From: Rubrivirga sp046845755
GTDB lineage: Bacteria > Bacteroidota > Rhodothermia > Rhodothermales > Rubricoccaceae
Length of the DNA: 64,000 nt
Reading direction: 5' to 3'
Assembly: GCF_046845755.1 (NCBI RefSeq)
Contig: NZ_CP177357.1
Location: 806,001-870,000, forward strand
Part shown: piece after piece, positions 17,892 to 26,356 of the stretch
Position numbering within the stretch: the first letter of the stretch is position 1
Layout: each line of letters opens with the position of its first letter
The notes under the pieces: model-generated
Databases searched by the model: none
Told to the model about the DNA's origin: nothing
The model's input: the letters and a program-made list of their open reading frames with translations, nothing else
Position numbers and translations under genes: made by a program

Positions 17892-18872
17892 ATGCTCCGC
17901 CTCGCCCTCGTCACCGGCCTCGCCGCCCTCGCCGCCTGCGGCTCGCGCTCGGCCTCCGACACGCCGGTCTCCGCCCCTACGACCGTCGCCAGCGCGGACG
18001 TGACGCCCGCCGCGCCGCCCGTGTCGAACGCCGCGCCCGTCGTAGCCGCCGAGGCCGCTCGCGCCTCGGCCGACACCGTCGAGGCGGCCCGGAGCGAGAC
18101 CGAGGCCACCTTCCGCCGCATCCTGGACGAGGCCGCGGCCCAAAACGTCGCCCAGCGCCCCTACGGCGAGATCATCCAGTGGGTCGGCGAGCAACTCATC
18201 GGCCGGCCCTACCTCGCGGGCATGCTCGACGCCCCGGCGACCGAAGTGCTCGTCGTCGACCTGACGGCCTTCGACTGCGTCCTCTACATCGAGAACGTGA
18301 TGTCGCTGGCGCGCATGATCGCGCTCGACGAGTCGGCCTACGACGCGTATGCGGCGGGCGTCCAGACGCTCCGCTACCGCGACGGCGACCTCGACGGGTA
18401 CTGCTCGCGTCTCCACTACTTCTCGGACTGGATCCGCGACAACGAGCGCCGCGGGGCGATGACGAACGTCACCCGGGCCATCGGCGGGGCCCCGTTCGAG
18501 AAGCGGCTCTCGTTCATGGGCGAGCACCGCGAGGCCTACCCAAAGCTCGCCGACGACGGCACCTACGCCTGCATCATCGACATGGAGGCCTCGCTGGCGG
18601 ACGCCGAGCTGTTCTACGTCCCCCAGGCCCGGATCGCCGACGTCTACGCTCAGCTCCAGCCTGGCGACATCATCGCCACGGCGACCAGCATCGGCGGGCT
18701 CGACGTGACGCACACCGGGTTCGTCCACAAGACCGACGCCCACACCGGCTTCATGCACGCCTCGCTGTCGTCGGACGCCGTCAAGATCTCGCCGGACCTG
18801 GCGAGCTACGTGCAAGGCATCTCAAGCCAGATCGGCGTCGTCGTCGTCCGCCCGACGGACCCGCGCGGGTAG
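17892..18872 (+). CDS. DUF1460 lipoprotein (cell-wall amidase-like)
   Basis: This 326-residue predicted lipoprotein has lipobox L-A-A-C with Cys16, a Thr/Ala/Val-rich linker of about 50 residues, then a DUF1460 domain. Family landmarks are F-D-C-V-L-Y-I-E-N-V (candidate catalytic Cys near residue 129), the L-R-Y-R-D-G-D-L-D-G-Y-C-S-R-L-H-Y-F-S-D-W motif, and the C-terminal D-V-T-H-T-G-F-V region supplying His. DUF1460 proteins are NlpC/P60-like, thought to act on peptidoglycan fragments; the substrate here is untested. It starts 48 bases after aat. Confidence 0.87.
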   Translation: MLRLALVTGLAALAACGSRSASDTPVSAPTTVASADVTPAAPPVSNAAPVVAAEAARASADTVEAARSETEATFRRILDEAAAQNVAQRPYGEIIQWVGEQLIGRPYLAGMLDAPATEVLVVDLTAFDCVLYIENVMSLARMIALDESAYDAYAAGVQTLRYRDGDLDGYCSRLHYFSDWIRDNERRGAMTNVTRAIGGAPFEKRLSFMGEHREAYPKLADDGTYACIIDMEASLADAELFYVPQARIADVYAQLQPGDIIATATSIGGLDVTHTGFVHKTDAHTGFMHASLSSDAVKISPDLASYVQGISSQIGVVVVRPTDPRG

Positions 18873-18953
18873 CGGCTGAGGGGCCAGATCGGCCGTCGGG
18901 GATCCGGCCCGGGGAGCCCGCGTCCTACGGGCCCCTCTCCCCGACGCGCCCGC

Positions 18954-20837
18954 ATGGCTTCCATTTCCGCACAGATCGCCGACCTCCTCGCCGGCACCGA
19001 ACCGTTCGACGTCCTGACCGACGAGGAGCGCCAGTCCCTCCTCCAGAAGATGACGCTGGAGCTGTACTCCCCGGGCGAGGTCATCTTGCAGCAGGGCGAC
19101 GACATCCACCGGGCGCTGTACATCGTCACCGAGGGGCTCGTCCGGCTCCAGGAGGCCGAGACCGGCCGCGTCGTCGACATGGCCGGGGCGGGCTCGCAGT
19201 TCGGGTCGTACGGGCTGCTCCAGGGCGGGGCGCTGCCCTACGAGGCCCGCGCCGTCGAGAACACGTCGTGCGCGCTGATCGCGGCCGACAGCTTTAAGCG
19301 GCTGCTCGACTCGAACGACGCCTTCCGGGCCTTTTTCGAGGCCGACATCAAGCGCTACGTCCGCACGCTCGACGAGGACATCGACGCGTCCGGCGCGTTC
19401 CTGCTCTTCGACACGAGCCTGGGCGACGTGCTCCGGGCCGAGGCCACGACGATCGACGTGTCGGCGACGGTCCGCGACGCGGCCCAGGCCATGTCCGACG
19501 GCGAGACCGACGCCGTCGTGCTCGTGCAGGACAAGGTCCCGATGGGCGTCATCACCGAGGGCGACCTCGTCAAGCGCGTGCTCGCCAACGACGGCGACCT
19601 CGACGGGCCGGCGATGGCGCTCGTCGACCGCCCCCCGATCGCGCTCCGCACGGCCGACCGCCTCTACGACGCGATGCGGACCATGATGCGCGAGCGGATC
19701 CGCCGCATCGTCGTGGTCGACGACGACGGCGGCCGCCTCCGGGGCCTGCTCTCGGCCGAGGACGCCAGCCACTACCGCGGCCTCGACCCCGTCGCCACGA
19801 CCGAGCGCCTCGAGCGGGCCCAGTCCGTCGAGGAGCTCGCCGGCCTGCGCGCCGACTCCAACCGGCGCCTCTACCGGCTCTACCACCAGGGCATCCACGC
19901 CGACGACCTGCTCGACCTCGTCACCGAGATCGACGACCAGCTCAAGCGCCGCGTGCTCACGACCGTCGAGCGCGACGTCCGCGCCGAGATGGGCGCCGAC
20001 GCCTACGACGGGGCCTGGGCCTGGCTCACGTTCGGTGCCGCCGGCCGCCGCGAGTCCGTGCTCCGCGCCTGGCAGGACAACGGGCTCGTCTACGCCGACC
20101 CCGCCCCCGGCGACGCCGACCGCGCGGCGGCCTACTACAAGACGCTGGCGACGCGGGCCGTCGCGGCGCTCCGCGAGTGCGGCTACGGCGACCCCGAGAA
20201 CGGCGTCGACGCCAGCGCCGAGGCCTTCCGCCAGCCGCTCAGCGCCTGGCGCGCCGCCTACGACGCATGGGCGTCGGGCGCCGACGCCTCGGCCACGGCG
20301 AGGGCCGCGCTCTGCTTCGATGTCCGCACGCTCTACGGCGAGGACGAGCTGGGCGCCGCGCTGTGCTCGACGATCGCCGAGCACCTCCCAAACAAGCGGC
20401 TCGCGACCATCCTGGCGCGCGAGGGCGCCAAGGCCGACATGCCGCTCACGATGCTCGGCCGCATCGAGGTCGAGGAGGTCGGCGGCGTGACCGGGCTCGA
20501 CCTCCGGTCCCGGCTCATCATGCCGGTCGTGCGGATGGCCCGGGCGATGGCGCTCGACGCGAACTACCTCGAGTCGGCGGGCACGTTCGAGCGCCTCCGG
20601 TTCGTGGGCCAGTCCGACCACCCGCTCGCCGCCCAGGCCAAGGGGCTCGTGCCGGCGTTCACGACGCTCGTCGACCTCCACCTCCGCGGCCAGATGCAGT
20701 CCGCCGAGCGCGGCGAGCGGCCGGGCGACTTGGTCGACCCGGACACGATGCACAAGAGCCAGCAGAACCTCGTCAAGGAGACCATCAAGTCGGTCCAGAG
20801 CGCGCAGTCGGCCGTCGCCAGCCACTACGGGATCTAA
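18954..20837 (+). CDS. cNMP-binding / CBS / DUF294 nucleotidyltransferase-like signalling protein
   Basis: This 627-residue cytosolic protein has four modules. A cyclic-nucleotide-binding domain spans about 10-140, and a CBS pair about 160-275 (V-P-M-G-V-I-T-E-G-D-L and R-I-R-R-I-V-V-V-D-D-D-G-G-R). A DUF294 nucleotidyltransferase-like domain covers about 335-450 and a helical DUF294_C domain runs to the end. The nucleotidyltransferase motif reads G-A-A-G-R-R-E-S followed by A-W-Q-D-N-G-L-V, where family members usually have G-S-x-G-R-x-E and D-Q-D-N. One catalytic Asp is therefore Trp, so transferase activity may be lost. It is probably a sensor of nucleotides. Confidence 0.88.
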   Translation: MASISAQIADLLAGTEPFDVLTDEERQSLLQKMTLELYSPGEVILQQGDDIHRALYIVTEGLVRLQEAETGRVVDMAGAGSQFGSYGLLQGGALPYEARAVENTSCALIAADSFKRLLDSNDAFRAFFEADIKRYVRTLDEDIDASGAFLLFDTSLGDVLRAEATTIDVSATVRDAAQAMSDGETDAVVLVQDKVPMGVITEGDLVKRVLANDGDLDGPAMALVDRPPIALRTADRLYDAMRTMMRERIRRIVVVDDDGGRLRGLLSAEDASHYRGLDPVATTERLERAQSVEELAGLRADSNRRLYRLYHQGIHADDLLDLVTEIDDQLKRRVLTTVERDVRAEMGADAYDGAWAWLTFGAAGRRESVLRAWQDNGLVYADPAPGDADRAAAYYKTLATRAVAALRECGYGDPENGVDASAEAFRQPLSAWRAAYDAWASGADASATARAALCFDVRTLYGEDELGAALCSTIAEHLPNKRLATILAREGAKADMPLTMLGRIEVEEVGGVTGLDLRSRLIMPVVRMARAMALDANYLESAGTFERLRFVGQSDHPLAAQAKGLVPAFTTLVDLHLRGQMQSAERGERPGDLVDPDTMHKSQQNLVKETIKSVQSAQSAVASHYGI

Positions 20838-20868
20838 ACCGGGCGCGGGGGAATCGCCTCCCGCGCCG

Positions 20869-22116
20869 CTACGGCACGAACGCGGACACGCACCCCTCGA
20901 TGCGCTCGGCGACGGCCGCCGCGAGCCGGTCTCGGAGCTCGTCGCGGGCGTCGGCGCGGGCCCGGTCGGCCGCGTCGGGCGCGAAGGCGCGCCGCGCCCC
21001 GCGCGACAGCTCCAGCTGCCGCCAGTCGCCGGGGTAGCTGACGAGATCGACGCGGGCCCGCGCCGCGCGCGAGACGCGGCGGTCGCAGACGGACCGCCAG
21101 GTCCCGGACGCCACCACCAGCACGTCCGCCTCGGCCTCGATCTCGACGGTCAGCTCGCGCACGGTGTACGTCGCCCGCCCGCCCGATTCGAGGTCGGCCG
21201 TCCGGGTCTCGGCCTCGCCCCGGACCTCGCGCGTCGCCAGCGGACGGATGAGGACGACGACCCCGAAGTCGGCGTCGAGGTCGATCGCGGCGTCCGCGAG
21301 ACGGCGGGGGCTGGCGGAGAGCGCCGGGCCGCGGGAGCGCCGCGCCCAGCTCCGCACGTCGGCTGGGTCGGCGAACAACAAGAACGGGTCGTTGGAGACG
21401 AGCGCTTCGTCGTACAGCACGTCGGATACGTCGCGCGCGAAGAGGTCGTCGTCGCCCTCGGCGGGGAAGACGGCCACCCGGAGGGCACCGAGGTCCAGCA
21501 CGCGCCGGCGGAGGTCCGCCAGCCGCGCCGACGCCCCGAGCGAGAGCGCGTCGTCGGCGTGCGTGAGCGCCGCCCGGTACCGGCCCGCCGACAGGTCGGC
21601 CTCGGCCCACGCGGCGTAGGCGTCCCGGGCGACCCGGTCGAGCGCGACGGCTTGCGCGTCGGTCATCGGAAACGCGCGGGCGCGGCCGGTCAGGGCGACC
21701 GCGTCGGAGGGCGCGGCGGCCCGGCTCGCGGCGTCGGTCAGCGACCGCACGGCGGCGTCGTAGCGGGCGTCGCGGTCGGCGGCGAAGGCCGCGGGGCGCT
21801 CGAGGTCGACGCCGACCGCGGCGGCCCGGACGACCAGCGCGTCGGCGCGGTGGTACGCGAGCGCGGCGCCCTCGGCGTCGAGCCCCTCGGCCGCCGCGAG
21901 GTGCTGGCGGACAGCCCCGCGCCCGGCGACCGCCAGCCGCCCGGCGACGTTCGGGAGCGAGCGGTCACGTTCGAGCGCCGTCGCGTACGCGTCGGCGGCG
22001 CCGACCAGGTCGCCGCTCTGCTCCAGCGCCATGCCGTCGGCGTAGGCCCCCTCGGCGCTGGCGCACGCGAGCACGGCGGCGGAGAGCAGGAGGGTGAGCG
22101 CGAGGCGGGAACGCAT
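20869..22116 (-). CDS. Predicted lipoprotein with N-terminal TPR-like helices
   Basis: This 415-residue protein has a signal peptide ending in lipobox V-L-A-C with Cys18. Ala-rich TPR-like helices follow (A-L-E-Q-S-G-D-L-V-G-A-A-D-A-Y-A-T-A-L-E-R-D). A C-terminal region (about 215-415) contains L-R-V-A-V-F-P-A-E-G and predicted beta strands, plus two isolated Cys (V-C-D-R-R and E-G-C-V-S-A-F). I do not recognise a named family. The ATG at 22116 is chosen over an upstream in-frame start because it begins a textbook lipoprotein signal. It is transcribed convergently with the cNMP/CBS gene. Confidence 0.72.
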   Translation of the reverse strand: MRSRLALTLLLSAAVLACASAEGAYADGMALEQSGDLVGAADAYATALERDRSLPNVAGRLAVAGRGAVRQHLAAAEGLDAEGAALAYHRADALVVRAAAVGVDLERPAAFAADRDARYDAAVRSLTDAASRAAAPSDAVALTGRARAFPMTDAQAVALDRVARDAYAAWAEADLSAGRYRAALTHADDALSLGASARLADLRRRVLDLGALRVAVFPAEGDDDLFARDVSDVLYDEALVSNDPFLLFADPADVRSWARRSRGPALSASPRRLADAAIDLDADFGVVVLIRPLATREVRGEAETRTADLESGGRATYTVRELTVEIEAEADVLVVASGTWRSVCDRRVSRAARARVDLVSYPGDWRQLELSRGARRAFAPDAADRARADARDELRDRLAAAVAERIEGCVSAFVP

Positions 22117-22457
22117 TTGGATAGGGGCCGGGGAGGGGAGGATAGAGCGCCGGGCCGGAGTGGAGACGTCGGACCGAACGGAGGGGCCGGGGCCGTGCGC
22201 GTCGGCGTCGTGCTGTCCGTCCAGTCCATTGCTGCGCCGGGCGATGGCAGGTGGCCGCCGGGCGCTCCGAGGTTGTCGGAGACGTCGCGATAAGCCTTCG
22301 TCCCCCATCGCGTCTGGTGTGTGCGAACGTTGTTCTTCGCTACGGTGAGCCGGGATTGTGGCGGGGCAGGGGGGTGGGTGTTGCGGGCCAATGGTAATTG
22401 AGTACTATTGGGTACGGAGGCAACACGGACTTCCGCACTACCACCCCCCCTCTCATC
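22117..22457. other. Divergent intergenic region
   Basis: These 341 bases lie between two divergently transcribed genes. They contain the strong promoter candidate at 22381-22410 for the rightward gene and a comparatively AT-rich stretch around 22310-22420. No conserved box could be assigned to the leftward lipoprotein gene. Confidence 0.5.
22381..22410 (+). promoter_or_regulatory. Bacteroidota-type promoter, best example in window
   Basis: TTG at 22381, exactly 19 bases, then TACTATTG at 22403 closely fits TTTG-N19-TAnnTTTG. It lies 47 bases before the ATG of the small basic protein. The surrounding sequence is unusually AT-rich for this genome. Confidence 0.6.
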
Positions 22458-22751
22458 ATGGCTAAGAGCCGCACCGCCCGCAAGAGCACCCCGTTCGATT
22501 TTCAGACCCTCTCCAAGACGGAGGCGACCGAACGCCGCAGCGCCAAGGGCACCCGTCGGAGCAAGTATTCCCCCATCGGAGATCGCTTCCGCGAGCTCGA
22601 TTCGGAGGAGGTCCTGGCCTTCCAGGCGACGAAGAACGAGGTCCAAGGCGTCCGCAACTACATGCGGCGCAACTTCGAGGGCGACCATCAGGTGAACAGC
22701 CGCCGCACGGACGGCGACATGTACGAGGTTCACATCTCGCGCGCCAGCTAG
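22458..22751 (+). CDS. Small basic protein of unknown function
   Basis: This 97-residue soluble protein is rich in Arg, Lys and Ser. It opens M-A-K-S-R-T-A-R-K-S-T-P-F-D and has a basic centre (R-R-S-A-K-G-T-R-R-S-K-Y). The C-terminal half N-E-V-Q-G-V-R-N-Y-M-R-R-N-F and M-Y-E-V-H-I-S-R-A-S looks folded. The charge suggests RNA, DNA or ribosome binding, which is inference. It is a single-gene transcript with the clearest promoter in the window and a hairpin after it, pointing to strong expression. No family is recognised. Confidence 0.72.
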   Translation: MAKSRTARKSTPFDFQTLSKTEATERRSAKGTRRSKYSPIGDRFRELDSEEVLAFQATKNEVQGVRNYMRRNFEGDHQVNSRRTDGDMYEVHISRAS

Positions 22752-22774
22752 GGCCGCGCCGCGCCCCGCCCTTG

Positions 22775-22807
22775 AAGGGCCGCCCGTCGCCACACGAGGC
22801 GGCCCTT
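22775..22807 (+). terminator. Hairpin after small basic protein gene
   Basis: A perfect 10-bp stem (AAGGGCCGCC with GGCGGCCCTT) closes a 13-base loop, 24 bases after the stop codon. No T-run follows, so it may be a weak terminator or an mRNA 3'-end stabiliser. Confidence 0.5.
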
Positions 22808-22907
22808 CGGTCTGTCCACCCCACGGCCCCCTGGCGGCCGGGTGAACGCACGGCGGGCGACGGTGGCACGGACTTGGCCGGAGGGCCCGGCGAACGCCCG
22901 CCCCTCC

Positions 22908-23981
22908 ATGCGCATCCTCCTGACCGGCCACGACGGGTACATCGGTACCGTCCTCGCCCCGATCCTCCAGGCCGCCGGCCACGACGTCCGCGGCCTCGAC
23001 ACCGGCTGGTTCGCGGCCTGCGCCTTCGGTCCCCAGCCCCCGGCCCCCCCGTCGCTCCGCCTCGACGTGCGCGACGCGACGGCCGACGTGTTCGACGGCG
23101 CCGACGCCGTGGTCCACCTCGCGAACCTGTCGAACGACCCGCTCGGCAGCCTCGACCCCGGCTTGACCGACCGCGTCAACGCCCAGGCGACCGTCCGCTT
23201 CGCCGAGCGCGCGCGCGACGCCGGCGTCGGCCGGTTCGTCTTCGCCAGCTCGTGCAGCCTGTACGGCGCCGCCGGCCAGGACGCCGTCACCGAGGAGGCT
23301 TCGTTCCACCCCGTCACGCCGTACGGCCGCGCCAAGGTCGACGCCGAGAGGGGCTTGCAGGCGCTCGCGGGCGACACGTTCTCGCCGGTCTACCTCCGCA
23401 ACGCGACCGTCTTCGGCGCCAGCCCCCGCCTGCGGTTCGACCTCGTCGTCAACAACCTGACCGCCTGGGCCGTGGCGACCGGCGCCATCCGAATGCTCAG
23501 CGACGGGACCCCGTGGCGCCCGCTCGTCCACGTCCAAGACGTGGCGCACGCGGCGCTCGCGGCCGTCGAGGCCCCGCGCGAGGCCGTCCACGACCAGGCC
23601 TTCAACGTCGGCCGCGACGGCGAGAACTACCAGATCCGTGACGTCGCGACGCTCGTCGGCGAGGCCGTGCCCGGCTGCCGTGTCACCTTCGCCGACGGCG
23701 CCTCGCCCGACGCCCGCAGCTACCGCGTCAGCTTCGCCAAGATCGCCGAGTGCCTGCCCGCCTGGCGCCCGCGCTGGACCGTCCCCGACGGCATCGCCCA
23801 GGTCCGCGACGCGCTCGCCGGCCTCGACCTCGCGCCCGCCGTCTTCGAGGGCCCCCGCTACTCGCGCGTCGCCCACCTCACGCGCCTGCTCGAGACGGGC
23901 GCCCTCGGCCCCGACCTCCGCTGGACGAGCGGCGACGGCGCCTCGGTCGACGTCGCGGCCACGCTCGCCGCCCGCGCGTGA
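22908..23981 (+). CDS. NAD-dependent epimerase/dehydratase
   Basis: This 357-residue extended short-chain dehydrogenase acts on a nucleotide sugar. The Rossmann glycine motif is T-G-H-D-G-Y-I-G at residues 6-13. The catalytic triad is recognisable as S-S-C-S-L-Y-G (Ser) and Y-G-R-A-K (Tyr, Lys). The C-terminal half carries the W-R-P-L-V-H-V-Q-D-V-A-H-A motif typical of sugar epimerases. It lies 5 bases before a C-methyltransferase gene and in line with an RfbC epimerase, so it most likely contributes to a deoxysugar for surface polysaccharide. The exact substrate cannot be read from sequence. Confidence 0.9.
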   Translation: MRILLTGHDGYIGTVLAPILQAAGHDVRGLDTGWFAACAFGPQPPAPPSLRLDVRDATADVFDGADAVVHLANLSNDPLGSLDPGLTDRVNAQATVRFAERARDAGVGRFVFASSCSLYGAAGQDAVTEEASFHPVTPYGRAKVDAERGLQALAGDTFSPVYLRNATVFGASPRLRFDLVVNNLTAWAVATGAIRMLSDGTPWRPLVHVQDVAHAALAAVEAPREAVHDQAFNVGRDGENYQIRDVATLVGEAVPGCRVTFADGASPDARSYRVSFAKIAECLPAWRPRWTVPDGIAQVRDALAGLDLAPAVFEGPRYSRVAHLTRLLETGALGPDLRWTSGDGASVDVAATLAARA

Positions 23982-23986
23982 CCCCC

Positions 23987-25267
23987 ATGCAGATCCTCGA
24001 CGCCCCCCGCGCGCTCCCCGCCGAGGCCCCCGACCAGGGCTTCCCGTGCCGCGCGTGCGGGACGCCCGTCCGGTTTTCCGTCGTCGACCTCGGCTCCAGC
24101 CCGCCGTGCCAGAACGTGGTGCAACCCGAGGACCTCGGGGCAGGGGAGACGTTCTTCCCCCTGCACGCCTTCGTCTGCCACGCGTGCTCGCTCGTCCAGA
24201 TCGACGAGGTCGTCCCCCCCGAAGCGATCTTCGCCGGCGAGTACGCCTACTTCTCGTCGTACTCCGACTCCTGGGTCGCCCACGCCGCCCGCTACGTCGA
24301 CGCCGTCGCCGACCGGTTCGGGCTGACCGGCGACTCGCTCATGGTCGAGATCGCCAGCAACGACGGGTACCTCTTGCAGCACGCCGTCGCGCGCGGGATC
24401 CCGTGCCTGGGCGTCGAGCCCGCCGCGAACGTGGCCCAGGCCGCGCGAGAGAAGGGCGTCCCGACGCGCGTCGCCTTTTTCGGCGAGGCCGAGGCCCGCG
24501 CCATGCGCGCCGAGGGCATCTGCGCCGACCTCATCGCGGCCAACAACGTGCTCGCGCACACGCCCCACCTCAACAGCTTCGTCGCCGGCCTCGCGGTCTT
24601 GCTGGCGGATGATGGCGTGGCGACCGTCGAGTTTCCCCACCTGCTCCGGCTCGTCGACGAGAACCAGTTCGACACCATCTACCACGAGCACTTCTCGTAC
24701 TTCTCGTTCACCGCCGCCGAGCGCGTGTTCGCCCGCCACGGGCTGACGCTGTTCGACGTCGAGGAACTGCCCACCCACGGCGGCTCGCTCCGCATCTACG
24801 CCCGCCACGACGCCGACGCCTCCAAGCCCGTCACCGACCGGGCGACGGCGCTCGCGGACAGGGAGCAGGCCTGGGGCGTCGACGACCTCGCGACCTACGC
24901 CGCCTTTGCCGAGCAGGTGCGCGAGACCAAGCGCGGGCTCCTCGACTTCCTCATCGCCGCGCGGCGCGACGGCAAGACCGTCGTCGGCTACGGCGCCCCG
25001 GGCAAGGGCAACACCCTCCTCAACTACTGCGGCATCCGGACCGACCTCCTCGACTACACCGTCGACCGCAACCCGTACAAGCAGGGGACCTACACGCCCG
25101 GCGCCCGCATCCCCGTCTACGACCCGTCGCGCATCGCCGAGACGCGGCCCGACTACGTCCTCATCCTGCCCTGGAACCTGCGCGACGAGATCGCGAGCCA
25201 GATGAGCCACATCCGCGACTGGGGCGGCCGGTTCGTCGTCCCCATCCCCCGCGTCGAGGTGTTTTAG
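23987..25267 (+). CDS. SAM-dependent sugar C-methyltransferase
   Basis: This 426-residue enzyme has the three-part C-methyltransferase layout. An N-terminal zinc-binding domain carries C-R-A-C-G and C-H-A-C-S-L-V-Q (about residues 17-65). A class I methyltransferase core follows, with V-E-I-A-S-N-D-G-Y-L-L-Q near residue 118 and Y-H-E-H-F-S-Y-F-S. The C-terminal domain has V-V-G-Y-G-A-P-G-K-G-N-T-L-L-N. Relatives (TylC3/NovU type) methylate carbon 3 or 5 of dTDP-4-keto-sugars. It begins 5 bases after the epimerase gene and precedes rfbC, a coherent modified-deoxysugar cluster. Confidence 0.9.
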   Translation: MQILDAPRALPAEAPDQGFPCRACGTPVRFSVVDLGSSPPCQNVVQPEDLGAGETFFPLHAFVCHACSLVQIDEVVPPEAIFAGEYAYFSSYSDSWVAHAARYVDAVADRFGLTGDSLMVEIASNDGYLLQHAVARGIPCLGVEPAANVAQAAREKGVPTRVAFFGEAEARAMRAEGICADLIAANNVLAHTPHLNSFVAGLAVLLADDGVATVEFPHLLRLVDENQFDTIYHEHFSYFSFTAAERVFARHGLTLFDVEELPTHGGSLRIYARHDADASKPVTDRATALADREQAWGVDDLATYAAFAEQVRETKRGLLDFLIAARRDGKTVVGYGAPGKGNTLLNYCGIRTDLLDYTVDRNPYKQGTYTPGARIPVYDPSRIAETRPDYVLILPWNLRDEIASQMSHIRDWGGRFVVPIPRVEVF

Positions 25268-25323
25268 AATGGAGTGCGGGCGGAGGGAGTGGGGAGGGGG
25301 CCTACAGGATCCCGCCGTTCCCC

Positions 25324-25365
25324 GGTCCCCGGTCCCCAGTCCCCGGTCCCCAGTCCCCGGTCCCC
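25324..25365 (+). repeat. 7-bp C-rich tandem repeat abutting rfbC start
   Basis: Six units of GGTCCCC or AGTCCCC in alternation (GG, GG, AG, GG, AG, GG) end exactly at the ATG of the next gene. It leaves no ribosome-binding sequence. The unit is related to the CCCGTCC repeat before 5400. Confidence 0.85.
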
Positions 25366-25893
25366 ATGGTTCTCGACCCCACCCCGATCCCTGGCTGCCA
25401 CGTCGTCCGGCCCGAGCGCCACGCCGACGACCGCGGCCACTTTGCCCGGACGTGGGACCCCGACGCCTTCGCCGCCGCCGGCCTTGACGCGAGCGTCGCC
25501 CAGTGCTCGACCTCGTTTAACGCGCGTGCCGGGACGCTCCGCGGGATGCACTGGCAGGCCGCGCCGCACGGCGAGCAGAAGCTCGTCCGCTGCACGCGCG
25601 GCGCCGTCTACGACGTCTGCCTCGACCTCCGAACAGACTCCCCGACGTTCCGGCAGTGGCACGCCGAGACGCTGACGGCCGACAACGGGCTCGCGCTCGT
25701 CGTCCCCCCCGGCTGCGCCCACGGCTTCCTGACGCTGGCCGACGACTCCGAGGTGTTTTATACGATGAGCACGCCTTACGTCCCCGACGCCGGGCGCGGC
25801 GCGCGCTACGACGACCCCGCGTTCGGGATCGCCTGGCCGCGCGAGGTCACGGTGATCCACCCCCGCGACGCGGGCTACCCGCTGGCGGGGTAG
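25366..25893 (+). CDS. rfbC: dTDP-4-dehydrorhamnose 3,5-epimerase family protein
   Basis: This 175-residue cupin-type epimerase converts dTDP-4-keto-6-deoxyglucose toward dTDP-rhamnose or a related sugar. Motifs include H-A-D-D-R-G-H-F-A-R-T-W, R-G-M-H-W-Q (active-site His), K-L-V-R-C-T-R-G-A-V-Y-D-V-C-L-D-L-R and P-P-G-C-A-H-G-F-L-T-L. The length is typical. No rfbA, B or D accompanies it here, so it may serve the modified-sugar pathway of the two preceding genes. Translation starts immediately after a 7-bp repeat tract. Confidence 0.92.
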   Translation: MVLDPTPIPGCHVVRPERHADDRGHFARTWDPDAFAAAGLDASVAQCSTSFNARAGTLRGMHWQAAPHGEQKLVRCTRGAVYDVCLDLRTDSPTFRQWHAETLTADNGLALVVPPGCAHGFLTLADDSEVFYTMSTPYVPDAGRGARYDDPAFGIAWPREVTVIHPRDAGYPLAG

Positions 25894-25918
25894 GGAAGGG
25901 GGCCGCTCGCGCGAGGTC

Positions 25919-26092
25919 GTGCTCGCCAGACCCCCCGTCCGCACCGCGCCCCGCACGCGGGGCTGGCGCCAGCAGCCACGCGCCGCGAACACCCAGCACG
26001 CCGCCGCACGGACTGTCCCCCTTGCCAAGGGGGACAGCGTCCCGACCTGGGAGCGCAGCGACCGGAAGGGACGCGGGGGGTCTGCCGAGCAC
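25919..26092 (+). mobile_element. MITE-like repeat unit, left copy 1
   Basis: This 174-bp unit begins GTGCTCGCCAGACCCCCCG and ends with the near-perfect reverse complement (CGGGGGGTCTGCCGAGCAC), giving terminal inverted repeats of about 19 bp. Its centre holds a palindrome with 11-bp arms CTGTCCCCCTT and AAGGGGGACAG. It contains no coding capacity, as expected for a non-autonomous element or REP-like unit. Confidence 0.75.
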
Positions 26093-26096
26093 CACC

Positions 26097-26262
26097 GTTC
26101 GCTCGCCAGACCCCCCGTCCGCGCGGCGCCCCGCACGCAGGCTGGCGCCCGCACCCGCGCGCTCAGAGCGACGCCGCGCGAACTGTCCCCCTTGTCAAGG
26201 GGGACAGCCCGAGGCGCCCTGAGCGCAGCGATGGCGCCGCTGGCGGGGGGGCTACCGAGCAC
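26097..26262 (+). mobile_element. MITE-like repeat unit, left copy 2
   Basis: This is a second copy in the same orientation, 4 bases after copy 1. It starts around GCTCGCCAGACCCCCCG and ends CTACCGAGCAC. The central palindrome is again CTGTCCCCCTT / AAGGGGGACAG. Its reverse complement matches the unit at 28564 closely along most of its length. Confidence 0.75.
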
Positions 26263-26356
26263 ACGCACCCCGCTCGCGCCCGCCCCCACGCGATCCTCCC
26301 CTCCAGCCTGTCCCCGCGCAGGCAGGGAGGAGGGGCCGGGGGCGGGTGATCGCCTC

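Larger units (their letters stand above)
25894..26356. other. Repeat-filled intergenic region left of the nuclease-helicase gene
   Basis: These 463 bases are almost filled by two copies of a TIR-bounded repeat (25919-26092 and 26097-26262), followed by about 95 bases of C/G-rich spacer directly before the DUF2075 gene. Open frames crossing the repeats have no protein-like composition and are not genes. Confidence 0.7.
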
